From positions 1 to 30,426 of the IMG/VR virus record IMGVR_UViG_3300032291_001638: 30,426 bases of DNA. One strand, 5' to 3'. The notes below the pieces were generated by a model. That model made no database searches and was not told the DNA's origin. It worked only from the letters and a program-made list of their open reading frames with translations. This document shows, one piece after another, positions 8,161 through 14,451 of this stretch (its first letter is position 1; each line of letters opens with the position of its first letter). This DNA comes from a virus. The position numbers were made by a program, and so were the translations under genes.

Positions 8161-8433
8161 TTACTTCTTTAAGTTTTTCAATTTTGGTAATTTCATTTCC
8201 TTTTGCTCAGGTTGAGGCATTGGTTGTCTTGCAGGAATTGGTTTAGATAAATCTAAGAATGGTCTAAGTGTTTCAAATGCAGGATGATAAGGACTAAATG
8301 TAAATCCAATACTACTAAGGATTATCATAAGGTCATTCACATTTGTACATCTACTGAAATCTACCATATAAAGACTATCCTTGTCAATGTTATTTACTGG
8401 TGTTCCGTCTAAGTTTGCTTTTTCTGCTATCAT
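8161..8433 (-). CDS. Small hypothetical protein
   Basis: This gene encodes 90 residues from the ATG at 8433 (MIAEKANLDG), 10 bases after the upstream stop. A GTG at 8472 would extend it into the previous gene and is less likely. Residues 1-60 look like a small alpha/beta domain. The C-terminal 30 residues are a Pro/Lys-rich tail (IPARQPMPQPEQKEMKLPK) that is probably disordered. It lies one base before the next gene. No family is recognised. Confidence 0.6.
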   Translation of the reverse strand: MIAEKANLDGTPVNNIDKDSLYMVDFSRCTNVNDLMIILSSIGFTFSPYHPAFETLRPFLDLSKPIPARQPMPQPEQKEMKLPKLKNLKK

Positions 8434-8443
8434 ATATTTTGTT

Positions 8444-8635
8444 TTATAATTTAATTTGTCCGAAGTTATCACAATTGAATAACTTATTTAAATATTGTTT
8501 TCTACTTTCACAACCACAATCTGGGTTTTTAAAGAAAGTCCATGCAATCCATCCAGCTAGGGATTTACCCCAGCCAAATGTAATTACATCAATCAAAGAC
8601 TCTAACCATGAGCCAAACGGGAAAATACATTTCAT
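8444..8635 (-). CDS. Small Cys/Trp-rich hypothetical protein
   Basis: This gene encodes 63 residues from the ATG at 8635 (MKCIFPFGSWLE). The first part is hydrophobic and Trp-rich (ITFGWGKSLAGWIAWTFF, residues about 18-35) and could be membrane-associated. The second part is a polar Cys segment (DCGCESRKQYLNKLF). I recall the start MKCIFPFG and the CGC motif from other phages of this type, without function. The gene begins 4 bases after the HNH endonuclease stop, so it is part of the same transcript. Confidence 0.65.
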   Translation of the reverse strand: MKCIFPFGSWLESLIDVITFGWGKSLAGWIAWTFFKNPDCGCESRKQYLNKLFNCDNFGQIKL

Positions 8636-8639
8636 AATT

Positions 8640-9008
8640 TTAATTTCTATAATGTGGGTGTTTTGGATTTGAAGCACCATATAATACTCCTGCTTCTATT
8701 CCGTATTTCATATTGTCTAATTGGTCTACAAGTTGTAAGTTATCTAATGTATTGTTATGTTTGTCATGGTCTATGTGATGACATTGTAATCCATCTTTAA
8801 TCATTCCTTTGTGACATTCATATACAAACCTATGGATAAGATACATTTTACCTTCTCCTTTCTCATGTATACAAAATTGCTGATATCCTCTAGTATGAGG
8901 AACCTTTGCTAATTGTCTAACCTTATTAAATTTAAGAGAATAAATATTACCATCTATGTCCGATGCGTAAGTTGTAAATACTGGGTGTCTTTTTAAATCT
9001 GTTGTCAT
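8640..9008 (-). CDS. Free-standing HNH homing endonuclease
   Basis: This gene encodes 122 residues from the ATG at 9008. The N-terminus (residues 1-55) has the small beta repeats seen before HNH domains in phage endonucleases (YASDIDGNIYSLK, then GYQQFCIHEKG). The HNH core is MYLIHRFVYECHKG (55-68) followed by QCHHIDHDKHNNTLDNLQLV (75-94), with His77, His78, Asp80 and Asn86 as candidate metal and catalytic residues. Such proteins nick specific DNA and promote their own spread. It is the first gene after promoter 9034-9062, with a leader of only about 20 nt. This may mean that it inserted between the promoter and the older operon. Confidence 0.85.
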   Translation of the reverse strand: MTTDLKRHPVFTTYASDIDGNIYSLKFNKVRQLAKVPHTRGYQQFCIHEKGEGKMYLIHRFVYECHKGMIKDGLQCHHIDHDKHNNTLDNLQLVDQLDNMKYGIEAGVLYGASNPKHPHYRN

Positions 9009-9033
9009 TTTATTTATGTTTTTGTTATGATGT

Positions 9034-9062
9034 AATATACAAATAATTACTGATATTACCAA
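9034..9062 (-). promoter_or_regulatory. Promoter for the endonuclease-sigma-terminase block
   Basis: On the minus strand the site reads TTGGTA (9057-9062), a 17-base spacer, then TATATT (9034-9039) followed by ACAT. It fits sigma-70 -35/-10 spacing and also the Bacteroidota TTTG / TAnnTT pattern. The identical hexamers with the identical spacer recur at 10406-10434. It lies just downstream of a strong terminator, as expected for a new transcription unit. Confidence 0.65.
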
Positions 9063-9094
9063 ACATATATATCATTTTAAAAACCCAAACGCAT

Positions 9095-9128
9095 AAAAAA
9101 GACCAGGGAATGACAAAAAACCCTGGTC
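9095..9128 (-). terminator. Intrinsic terminator ending the replication block
   Basis: Perfect 8-bp inverted repeat gaccaggg (9101-9108) and ccctggtc (9121-9128). On the minus strand it is followed by six T (9095-9100). It closes the initiator transcript immediately before the next promoter. Confidence 0.85.
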
Positions 9129-9141
9129 TGTAATATGTTGA

Positions 9142-9195
9142 ATAGGAACTTCATATTGTAATGCTGAATAGCAATGAAGTATTTTTTAATCCTAT
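9142..9195 (-). other. Nested foldback in the 3' region of the replication transcript
   Basis: Three inverted repeats are nested: ATAGGA (9142-9147) with TCCTAT (9190-9195), ACTTCAT (9148-9154) with ATGAAGT (9174-9180), and TGCT (9162-9165) with AGCA (9170-9173). On the plus strand the middle stem is followed by six T (9182-9187), so it could stop antisense transcription. On the minus strand it could be a structured 3' RNA or a protection hairpin. No open frame explains it. Confidence 0.45.
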
Positions 9196-9232
9196 CTCAT
9201 GTATAACAAATTACTTTTTAAATATAATCAAA

Positions 9233-9514
9233 TTATTTTACATTAACAAATATATCTTCTATTTTTATATTTTGTCTTTTTACATCATGCACATACGCTC
9301 TAAATGATTTCCATTGTTTAAATGTTATTTTTTCTATACCATATTCAGCGAGTAATTTAAGATTGTGTAATATCAAATGTGTATATTGATGATTATAGTT
9401 TCTATCACCTAATGCAATATCATATGCATCTTTTAATAATTGTTGCAATTCTTCCCAAGTACATTCTTGAAATTCATTACTTAATTTATCTTCCCAGTCT
9501 TTTTTCCAATTCAT
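9233..9514 (-). CDS. Hypothetical protein of the replication block
   Basis: This gene encodes 93 residues from the ATG at 9514, 3 bases after the initiator stop. It is helical and charged, with Trp-rich ends (MNWKKDWEDKL, KQWKSFRAYVHDVKRQ). No membrane segment, Cys cluster or known domain is visible. Position suggests a role with the initiator, such as a helicase-loader-like accessory factor or a replication regulator, but the sequence does not show this. Confidence 0.65.
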   Translation of the reverse strand: MNWKKDWEDKLSNEFQECTWEELQQLLKDAYDIALGDRNYNHQYTHLILHNLKLLAEYGIEKITFKQWKSFRAYVHDVKRQNIKIEDIFVNVK

Positions 9515-9517
9515 AAC

Positions 9518-10279
9518 TTATTGATTTAATTTAATTGTAATTGTTGTGTCTAATTCTTTTTGTTGCTCAACTGATAAATTTAGTTTAGCAAAGAATTTAT
9601 CCCATCCTATTTCTGATATATCATCATATATCTCACTATATTCACTTAAAGGTATTTCATAGTTTAATAATTGTTGATATAGTTTATAAGCTACTCTATA
9701 ACTTAGTCCTTGTTCTATATCACTATCCAGGACAATGTCCTTAGACTTGTCCGTTGCTTTAACTTGTTCCTTGTTTTTATCCTTGTCTTTAACCTTGTCC
9801 TTGTCCTTGGGGGTATCGATAGGGTATGGATACTCTATGGATAGGGTATCAATAGGGTTAGTATAGTCTATCAATACCTTATACTCTTTTCTTTGTCTTG
9901 TATCAGTTTTACCATATGCATAGTCTATTAACTTTCCAGTCCACTTAATAATATTATTTTGTTCTAATATCTTTACAGCAGATAATACTGCTTTGTTAGT
10001 GCTTTCTAAAAAATCATTTCCATACTGATAAACACAGAATTTATTTATTAACCATTTGTCATCAGTTAATTGACTAACTCTTTTGTTGAATACTTTTAAT
10101 ATATCTTCAGCTGATACATTAGTATTACAATAGTAATTTAATAATTTAATGTTTCGTTTATAAACTCCTGCATTATCACAGGTGTCTAAAAGGTATTGCC
10201 AAATGATTTTATAATCACTACTTAATTCGGTATACCATTCATCTTTCCATTTGTCGGTGTCGGTAAATCTCTTTGCCAT
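9518..10279 (-). CDS. Replication initiator / replisome organiser-like protein
   Basis: This gene encodes 253 residues from the ATG at 10279. The N-terminal domain (about 1-115, opening AKRFTDTDKWKDEWYTELS with a later WQYLLDTCDNAGVY) matches the winged-helix N-terminus of phage replisome organisers and DnaD-like initiators. Residues 158-180 are a Lys/Asp repeat (KDKDKVKDKDKNK) that is surely flexible. The C-terminal part (about 190-253) is a helical domain ending DTTITIKLNQ, which may load helicase. The gene contains four 11-bp iteron-like repeats at 9814-9857, as the lambda O gene contains the lambda origin. It is preceded by a structured leader with a terminator-like hairpin, suggesting control of its level by RNA. 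Confidence 0.7.
   Translation of the reverse strand: MAKRFTDTDKWKDEWYTELSSDYKIIWQYLLDTCDNAGVYKRNIKLLNYYCNTNVSAEDILKVFNKRVSQLTDDKWLINKFCVYQYGNDFLESTNKAVLSAVKILEQNNIIKWTGKLIDYAYGKTDTRQRKEYKVLIDYTNPIDTLSIEYPYPIDTPKDKDKVKDKDKNKEQVKATDKSKDIVLDSDIEQGLSYRVAYKLYQQLLNYEIPLSEYSEIYDDISEIGWDKFFAKLNLSVEQQKELDTTITIKLNQ
9729..9741. repeat. Perfect palindrome inside the initiator gene
   Basis: AGGACA-A-TGTCCT is a perfect 6+1+6 palindrome about 75 bases downstream (in coding direction) of the iteron-like array. It could be a protein-binding site near an origin, or chance within the Lys/Asp-rich coding region, where GGACA is frequent. Confidence 0.3.
9814..9857 (-). repeat. Four tandem 11-bp iteron-like repeats, candidate replication origin
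   Basis: On the minus strand the units are CCCTATTGATA, CCCTATCCATA, GAGTATCCATA and CCCTATCGATA, head to tail without gaps (9847-9857, 9836-9846, 9825-9835, 9814-9824). A degenerate TATCAATA remains in phase at 9869. The period is not a multiple of three, so the repetition is at DNA level and not forced by the protein. An 11-bp period places each copy on nearly the same helix face. Confidence 0.6.
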
Positions 10280-10288
10280 AATTTAATT

Positions 10289-10335
10289 AAAAACCCCGTT
10301 GAACTATGAAGTAGGATTTCATAATTCTCAGGGGT
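10289..10335 (-). terminator. Terminator-like hairpin directly before the initiator start
   Basis: On the minus strand ACCCC (10331-10335) pairs with GGGGT (10293-10297) around the 10-bp inner stem, across a 3x3 internal loop. TTTTT follows (10289-10293). The initiator ATG is only about 13 bases further on. It would act as an attenuator or would mask the start region. Confidence 0.55.
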
Positions 10336-10399
10336 GTGTTTTGGAATTTCTTCCGTTATCTTTAATATAGTATCCTACACTATATGTTTTTTGTTTGAT
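10289..10399 (-). ncRNA. Structured leader or small RNA upstream of the initiator, with complementary hairpin loops
   Basis: The predicted transcript starts near 10399 and could end near 10289, about 110 nt. Hairpin 1 (10365-10385) is ATATAGT-GTAGGAT-ACTATAT, a perfect 7-bp stem. Hairpin 2 (10301-10327) is GAATTATGAA-ATCCTAC-TTCATAGTTC, a 10-bp stem with one G-U pair. The loops GTAGGAT and ATCCTAC are perfect reverse complements, so a 7-bp kissing interaction is possible. Hairpin 2 is extended by ACCCC/GGGGT and followed by five T. Promoter and terminator-like end make this either an attenuated leader of the initiator mRNA or a stand-alone RNA. Confidence 0.55.
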
Positions 10400-10405
10400 A
10401 TATGT

Positions 10406-10434
10406 AATATACGGCAAATATATTAAACTACCAA
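10406..10434 (-). promoter_or_regulatory. Promoter for the replication initiator leader
   Basis: On the minus strand TTGGTA (10429-10434), a 17-base spacer and TATATT (10406-10411) followed by ACAT. The motif, spacing and downstream tetramer match the site at 9034-9062 although the spacers differ in sequence, which argues for a functional element. It follows the terminator of the virion block by about 30 bases. Confidence 0.65.
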
Positions 10435-10463
10435 ATATAAGTACATGTATTTTTAAAAAGCAT

Positions 10464-10488
10464 AAAAAACCCCCATTTCTGAGGGTTT
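10464..10488 (-). terminator. Intrinsic terminator ending the virion block
   Basis: On the minus strand AAACCCTC (10481-10488) pairs with GGGGGTTT (10467-10474) around a 6-base loop, with one G-U pair. A run of six T extends to 10464. It lies 54 bases beyond the stop of the membrane/coiled-coil gene. Confidence 0.85.
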
Positions 10489-10541
10489 AGTTACTTTTCG
10501 TATATTCACCTTACTTTACAAAGAAAGTGTCTTAAATTAGG

Positions 10542-10811
10542 TTATAACCTATTTTGTTGTAGGTATTTTATCTCTACTCTTAATGCAGATACTTCTTCAA
10601 CTAATTTTAAGATTTGTGCTCTCATAATTTCTTTCTCATCAGACGATTCTTGTAATAAAGCTTCTAGTTTAGATATACGAGACGAACAATCATTTTTAAT
10701 CCATCTTTCGTTATCTTCTTTTACTGCAGCTCTTTTCTCAAAGAATCTCCATGCAGATGCACCACCTAATGTAGTTATTGCAGTTATGATTACTGTGTAT
10801 ATATTTTCCAT
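10542..10811 (-). CDS. Membrane-anchored coiled-coil protein (holin- or spanin-like topology)
   Basis: This gene encodes 89 residues from the ATG at 10811, two bases after the upstream stop. Residues about 5-22 (YTVIITAITTLGGASAWRFF) form one hydrophobic span. The rest is a charged coiled coil (SRISKLEALLQE, then KEIMRAQILKLVEEVSALRVEIKYL). An N-terminal anchor with a long coil is the topology of inner-membrane spanins, and the size also fits small holins. No lysin is visible beside it, so lysis is only a guess. It is the last gene before the block terminator. Confidence 0.65.
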   Translation of the reverse strand: MENIYTVIITAITTLGGASAWRFFEKRAAVKEDNERWIKNDCSSRISKLEALLQESSDEKEIMRAQILKLVEEVSALRVEIKYLQQNRL

Positions 10812-10813
10812 AA

Positions 10814-11122
10814 TTAGTCTTGTATTGGAATGCAATTAGGAACTTCTCTACCATCCATATCCTTTGTACCATACTGTTCATAACCTTCCCAACAAGGGTC
10901 GTTTGCATCTTTTAGATTGATACCTCTGAATTTTGTATTGTATGTCACCGCAGCCATTACTTTAGCTGATGTGTCTTTTATTTTAGACATATTTTCTTTG
11001 TCCCAATATGAGTAACAAATTGCTGCAGCTTGAGATTGTTCATATCCATTATTGATTTCTTCACCTATACAACGAGAGATAAAATCGTTTTCACTCTCAC
11101 CTGATTTTACATTTACTGGCAT
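10814..11122 (-). CDS. Phage protein with GESENDF...CIGEE...AICYSYW motif
   Basis: This gene encodes 102 residues from the ATG at 11122. The N-terminal motif (MPVNVKSGESENDFISRC, then Q-A-A-A-I-C-Y-S-Y-W) is a short domain that I have seen attached to, or next to, prohead proteases and portal genes. The C-terminal part (DPCWEGYEQYGTKDMDGREVPNCIPI) carries a Cys pair and is also familiar from capsid-maturation neighbours. Its place two genes after the protease fits a head-maturation partner. The biochemical role is unknown. Confidence 0.7.
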   Translation of the reverse strand: MPVNVKSGESENDFISRCIGEEINNGYEQSQAAAICYSYWDKENMSKIKDTSAKVMAAVTYNTKFRGINLKDANDPCWEGYEQYGTKDMDGREVPNCIPIQD

Positions 11123-11126
11123 AATA

Positions 11127-11459
11127 TTAGTTATTTACTTTGTATGTTTTATTATTAAATCTTACTTTGTATACTGTGTTGAAGTCCAATGTTCTCCAAT
11201 CACCATCTAGTCCTACTACTGGAATATTATACATATCCATTTCAGCCTTTGTATCACTACCTCCTGCAATTCCATTACCGATAGGCCCGTCAATCCAATA
11301 CATATCGTAATATCTTTTCTTACCTGTTTCAGTTATCCAACCTACTCTTGCAGGGTTTGATGCAGTTGCTTGATTAAGTAATATATCCTCAAATTCAGAA
11401 AAACTGATTTCTTGTGATATAAACTCAACTAACTTTTTATTTACAACATTACTTGTCAT
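11127..11459 (-). CDS. Hypothetical protein downstream of the prohead protease
   Basis: This gene encodes 110 residues from the ATG at 11459, which overlaps the protease stop by 11 bases (ATGACAAGTAA). A longer form from 11492 would start in the Lys-rich protease tail and is unlikely. The N-terminus is helical (KKLVEFISQEISFSEFEDIL). From residue 45 the sequence is beta-rich and aromatic (GWITETGKKRYYDMYWIDG, ending VYKVRFNNKTYKVNN). No family is recognised. The overlap suggests coupled translation with the protease. Confidence 0.6.
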   Translation of the reverse strand: MTSNVVNKKLVEFISQEISFSEFEDILLNQATASNPARVGWITETGKKRYYDMYWIDGPIGNGIAGGSDTKAEMDMYNIPVVGLDGDWRTLDFNTVYKVRFNNKTYKVNN

Positions 11460-12498
11460 CTTTCTTTTTCTTTTTAGCAGGTTCTCCTGCATATGTTGAA
11501 TTAGGTATTGATGGCATATATCCTGCAGGTGCAGCTTCCGTTTCAGTTAGTAATCCTAACTCTCTTAATTTATTTCTACTATATCCTAATCCTGCCTTAC
11601 CTCCCCAAAGTAAGAAGCTAATCGTTCCACAAGCATTCATATCACTTTCGTCATAGTATGCTTCTGCTCTACTTAAATAAGAATACATTCTTTTCAAAGT
11701 CTCTACTGAAATAGGTTCTCCTTTTGCAAGTTGTTGTGCTCTTACTTTACCTACTTGAGTTGCACATTTATTATTATTCTTTTCGTTTAACTCTATTCCT
11801 CTTTTTGCATTATTAGATACACCACTACCATAGTCAGCGTATGATTCCATTTCTATTCTTTGTCCTTTTCCGTATCTCTTATCTTTTTTGATAATTGCTT
11901 TGATTTGTCCTAATAGTATTTCAGCTTCTCCTTCTGTTAATTCATCTATTGCTTTCTCTAAAGATAATTTCAAATCTGATTTACGATGTTCAAACAAACC
12001 TTCAATTGAATATCCGTTGAATGTTCCGTCTTTTACTTTTTTCCAAACATCATCATTCTCTACTTTGTATACTGCAAATAATGTTCCTTTTGGTAAAGTA
12101 AATCCGTATAAGTTTGATTTATCTTTTGTTGGTTGTTCTACTAACCATAATTCAGTTAAGTAAACACCTGATACTTTCTTACCATGTTCTTCGGTTACCT
12201 CAGCACCAAATCCATTCTTCATAAACTTTCTAGCAACATTCTCAATAGTCTCTTCACTAAAATACACATAGTATCTTTCACCATCCTCACTCATTCTTAA
12301 TATCTTCTTATTAGGAATTAACATAGGGCCGGCAACAAGTCTTTTTTCGTCAGATACTTCTGCAAACTTTACTTCGTTTGAAAAGTATACAAAATCTCTT
12401 TCTATTGCTCCTGCAGCTACGAATGAGTTGGCAAATACACCATCTTCTTCGTCTTGTAATATTAGTTCAAATAATTCTTCCATATTATCTTTTAACAT
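11449..12498 (-). CDS. Prohead maturation protease (XkdF / Peptidase_S78_2 type) with extra C-terminal domain
   Basis: This gene encodes 349 residues from the ATG at 12498; a second ATG at 12483 is possible. The protease domain spans about 35-175: KFAEVSDEKRLVAGPMLIPNK (44-64), His105 in EEHGKKVSGVYLTE, and Ser164 in FNGYSIEGLF, the likely catalytic His and Ser. Such enzymes cleave scaffold and capsid protein delta domains inside the procapsid. Residues 219-312 form a separate domain (YADYGSGVSNNAKRG, then CATQVGKVRAQQLAKGE, then GTISFLLWGGKAG). The tail is a Lys-rich run. The gene lies after the tape measure rather than between portal and capsid genes, which is unusual. The extra domain might be a scaffold or capsid-binding part. 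Confidence 0.85.
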   Translation of the reverse strand: MLKDNMEELFELILQDEEDGVFANSFVAAGAIERDFVYFSNEVKFAEVSDEKRLVAGPMLIPNKKILRMSEDGERYYVYFSEETIENVARKFMKNGFGAEVTEEHGKKVSGVYLTELWLVEQPTKDKSNLYGFTLPKGTLFAVYKVENDDVWKKVKDGTFNGYSIEGLFEHRKSDLKLSLEKAIDELTEGEAEILLGQIKAIIKKDKRYGKGQRIEMESYADYGSGVSNNAKRGIELNEKNNNKCATQVGKVRAQQLAKGEPISVETLKRMYSYLSRAEAYYDESDMNACGTISFLLWGGKAGLGYSRNKLRELGLLTETEAAPAGYMPSIPNSTYAGEPAKKKKKDDK

Positions 12499-12510
12499 AG
12501 TTTATATTTT

Positions 12511-14295
12511 TTATCCACCACTAAATGTTGCAGCTCTATTAGTTCTTCTATCTAAAGCTTGTTGGCTTGATATTTGACTACTTACTACATAAGCCTGAAT
12601 TGGTTTCTGTGCTGCACCTATTGTTTGTGCTATTTGTGCAGTTGGATTGATACCTTGTCCACTTTGTATTTGTGGTGCTTGAACATTTGGAATAGTAGGT
12701 GCTGTGATTGCAGGAGTTGAAACTGAACCACCACTTGAACCACCTTTTGCACCTGGGATAGTAGGTATCTTAGTAGAAACAATTTTCTTAACATTTAATA
12801 AACCTGCAAGAATAACAGTACCTGCTGCAATTGCACCGAATGGAGGTGGGTATGTAGCCAATGCTTTAGTAGCACCTGCGTAAGTATCTATGGTTGCCTG
12901 TGCAATTGCTAATGCTTTACCTGCAACTGTATTCCTACCTACTGCATCTGCAATAGTTCCTAATGCATTACTGATGATACCTAACTTAGCTTCTTGTTGT
13001 GCAGCTTCTATTTGAGTTCGTGCAGTTGCAGTTTCTTTGTCAAATGCAAGTAATGCATCTGCTGAAACTTTTCTTGCAACCATATCCTCTCTTTCTAACT
13101 GACGTGTTTTATCAAACGCAGCTATCTCATCTTGGAATGTTGCATCACCTAATGCCTTTTTATAATTGTAATCAGCTAATATAAGATTTGCTGAATCTAC
13201 TCTAGCTTGAGACTCCATCTCAAACTTCTTCTGTGCTTCCTCTTCTTCTTTTTTCTTTCTTTCTTCTGCTATCCTTTCTAAATCATCTGATACTTTTTTA
13301 TCAATAGCTTCTTTATCTTTTCTAGCCTTCTCTAATCTTTCTGCTTCTTCGTCTGCGTATTTCTTATCTATTGCTGCAAGTTCTTTTGCCTGTGCTTCTT
13401 TTAGTGTTTTAGTATCTTCACCATATTTAGTAGCAAGGAATACAAGTTTTGAATACTTTTCATTTACAGTAAATACTTCTTTTTCTTGGTCAGCCATAAG
13501 AGTTTTCATTGCCTCTTTCTGTGCATCCTGTATTTCTTTTAAGTCAGCATCTCTTTTTGCTTTGGCTTCTTTTGCTCTTGCTGCAGCTTTATCTGCTGCT
13601 TCTTTTGCCTTCTTATCTTTTTCTTCTTGTAATTTAGTTGCAGCATCTGTTCTTTTCTTTTCATCATCTGCAAGCTTCTTAGCCATTTCATTATTTTCCT
13701 CTAATGATGCAGTTGTTTCTTTTATTTTACTATCAGATACTCCAAAGAATTTAGCAACCTTATTCATCACACCCGCTAATGCTTCAAAACCCTTGGTTAT
13801 AATAGGTAATACAATGTTTCCAACTTTTTCTAATATTGCAAACAAAGGTGCAACAACTGAGTTGAATGCAGACATTGCTTTAGATAATCCTTCTTGTCCT
13901 TCTTTTGTTTTAGATAATGCTTCTTTGATTGCAAAGAATGCAGCAACTAATAAACCTACGATACCTAATGATATTGTAAGTGTTTTACCAAATGTTGCAA
14001 ATGAGTCACCAGCAGTCTTAATACCACTACCCAATGCACCTAATGGTCCAGGTAATGCTGCAAGTCTATCTTCAAATTGTCCTGCTTTAAACTTTGCTCT
14101 ATCTTGTGCATCATTTAAATCATCTAATTTGGAACGCAATTTTTCATATTCCGAACCTGTGGCTTTACCTTGCAGTTCTAATTTCTGCATGGCAGTTGTG
14201 GTCTCTCTAATTTGTGATTTAAGAGAACCTAATGCACCAGCTGCTTCATCTGCGTTGGTATTTACATCAACTTCGATTTCTACTACTTCTGCCAT
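12511..14295 (-). CDS. Tail tape measure protein
   Basis: This gene encodes 594 residues from the ATG at 14295. The N-terminus is coiled coil (AAGALGSLKSQIRETTTAM). Residues about 105-126 (LTISLGIVGLLVAAFFAIKE) and about 147-170 are hydrophobic spans. Residues 200-390 are a very long Ala/Lys/Glu helix rich in heptads. The segment 460-510 is again hydrophobic (GAIAAGTVILAGLL), followed by a Gly/Ser/Pro/Gln-rich tail. This profile is characteristic of tape measures, which set tail length and enter the host membrane during DNA ejection. By the usual rule of about 0.15 nm per residue, a tail near 90 nm would be expected, which is inference. Confidence 0.85.
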   Translation of the reverse strand: MAEVVEIEVDVNTNADEAAGALGSLKSQIRETTTAMQKLELQGKATGSEYEKLRSKLDDLNDAQDRAKFKAGQFEDRLAALPGPLGALGSGIKTAGDSFATFGKTLTISLGIVGLLVAAFFAIKEALSKTKEGQEGLSKAMSAFNSVVAPLFAILEKVGNIVLPIITKGFEALAGVMNKVAKFFGVSDSKIKETTASLEENNEMAKKLADDEKKRTDAATKLQEEKDKKAKEAADKAAARAKEAKAKRDADLKEIQDAQKEAMKTLMADQEKEVFTVNEKYSKLVFLATKYGEDTKTLKEAQAKELAAIDKKYADEEAERLEKARKDKEAIDKKVSDDLERIAEERKKKEEEEAQKKFEMESQARVDSANLILADYNYKKALGDATFQDEIAAFDKTRQLEREDMVARKVSADALLAFDKETATARTQIEAAQQEAKLGIISNALGTIADAVGRNTVAGKALAIAQATIDTYAGATKALATYPPPFGAIAAGTVILAGLLNVKKIVSTKIPTIPGAKGGSSGGSVSTPAITAPTIPNVQAPQIQSGQGINPTAQIAQTIGAAQKPIQAYVVSSQISSQQALDRRTNRAATFSGG

Positions 14296-14432
14296 AGTTT
14301 ATTGCGTTTTAACCATTTAAAAAATGATTTTATAGATGTAGGATATTCGTATTTACCTTTAGCAATATCAATTCTTTCTGATACTCCATAATAGTCTTTT
14401 GTTGACAAAAGGTCAATTGTATTCTTAATCAT
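14283..14432 (-). CDS. 49-residue hypothetical protein before the tape measure
   Basis: ATG at 14432, TAG at 14283-14285. It overlaps the tape measure start by 13 bases, and its ATG lies 19 bases after the preceding stop, so it fills what would otherwise be a gap. The sequence is polar and basic, with STKDYYGVSERIDIAKGKYEY followed by SFFKWLKRN. It has no membrane segment. The second half could be an amphipathic basic helix. Tight packing between two genes supports it, but no family is recognised. Confidence 0.5.
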   Translation of the reverse strand: MIKNTIDLLSTKDYYGVSERIDIAKGKYEYPTSIKSFFKWLKRNKLWQK

Positions 14433-14451
14433 ATTCTTTTAACAAATGAGA

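Noticed and set aside
9009-9062. N-terminal extension of the HNH protein from a TTG at 9062
   Set aside because: The extension (VISVIICILHHNKN) would translate the promoter itself, and the ATG at 9008 gives the normal domain start.
9180-9230. Third promoter copy upstream of the nested foldback
   Set aside because: TTGATT and TATACA are present but 20 bases apart, and the match to the other two promoters is poor.
10280-10541. Hidden small gene in the gap between the virion and replication blocks
   Set aside because: No minus-strand start-to-stop frame of useful length is seen. The space is filled by a terminator, a promoter and two hairpins.
13562-14320. Plus-strand open frame of about 250 codons opposite the tape measure
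   Set aside because: It mirrors a long Ala/Lys/Glu coiled coil, giving Ser/Ala/Phe-rich nonsense without domains. The minus strand carries a convincing tape measure.
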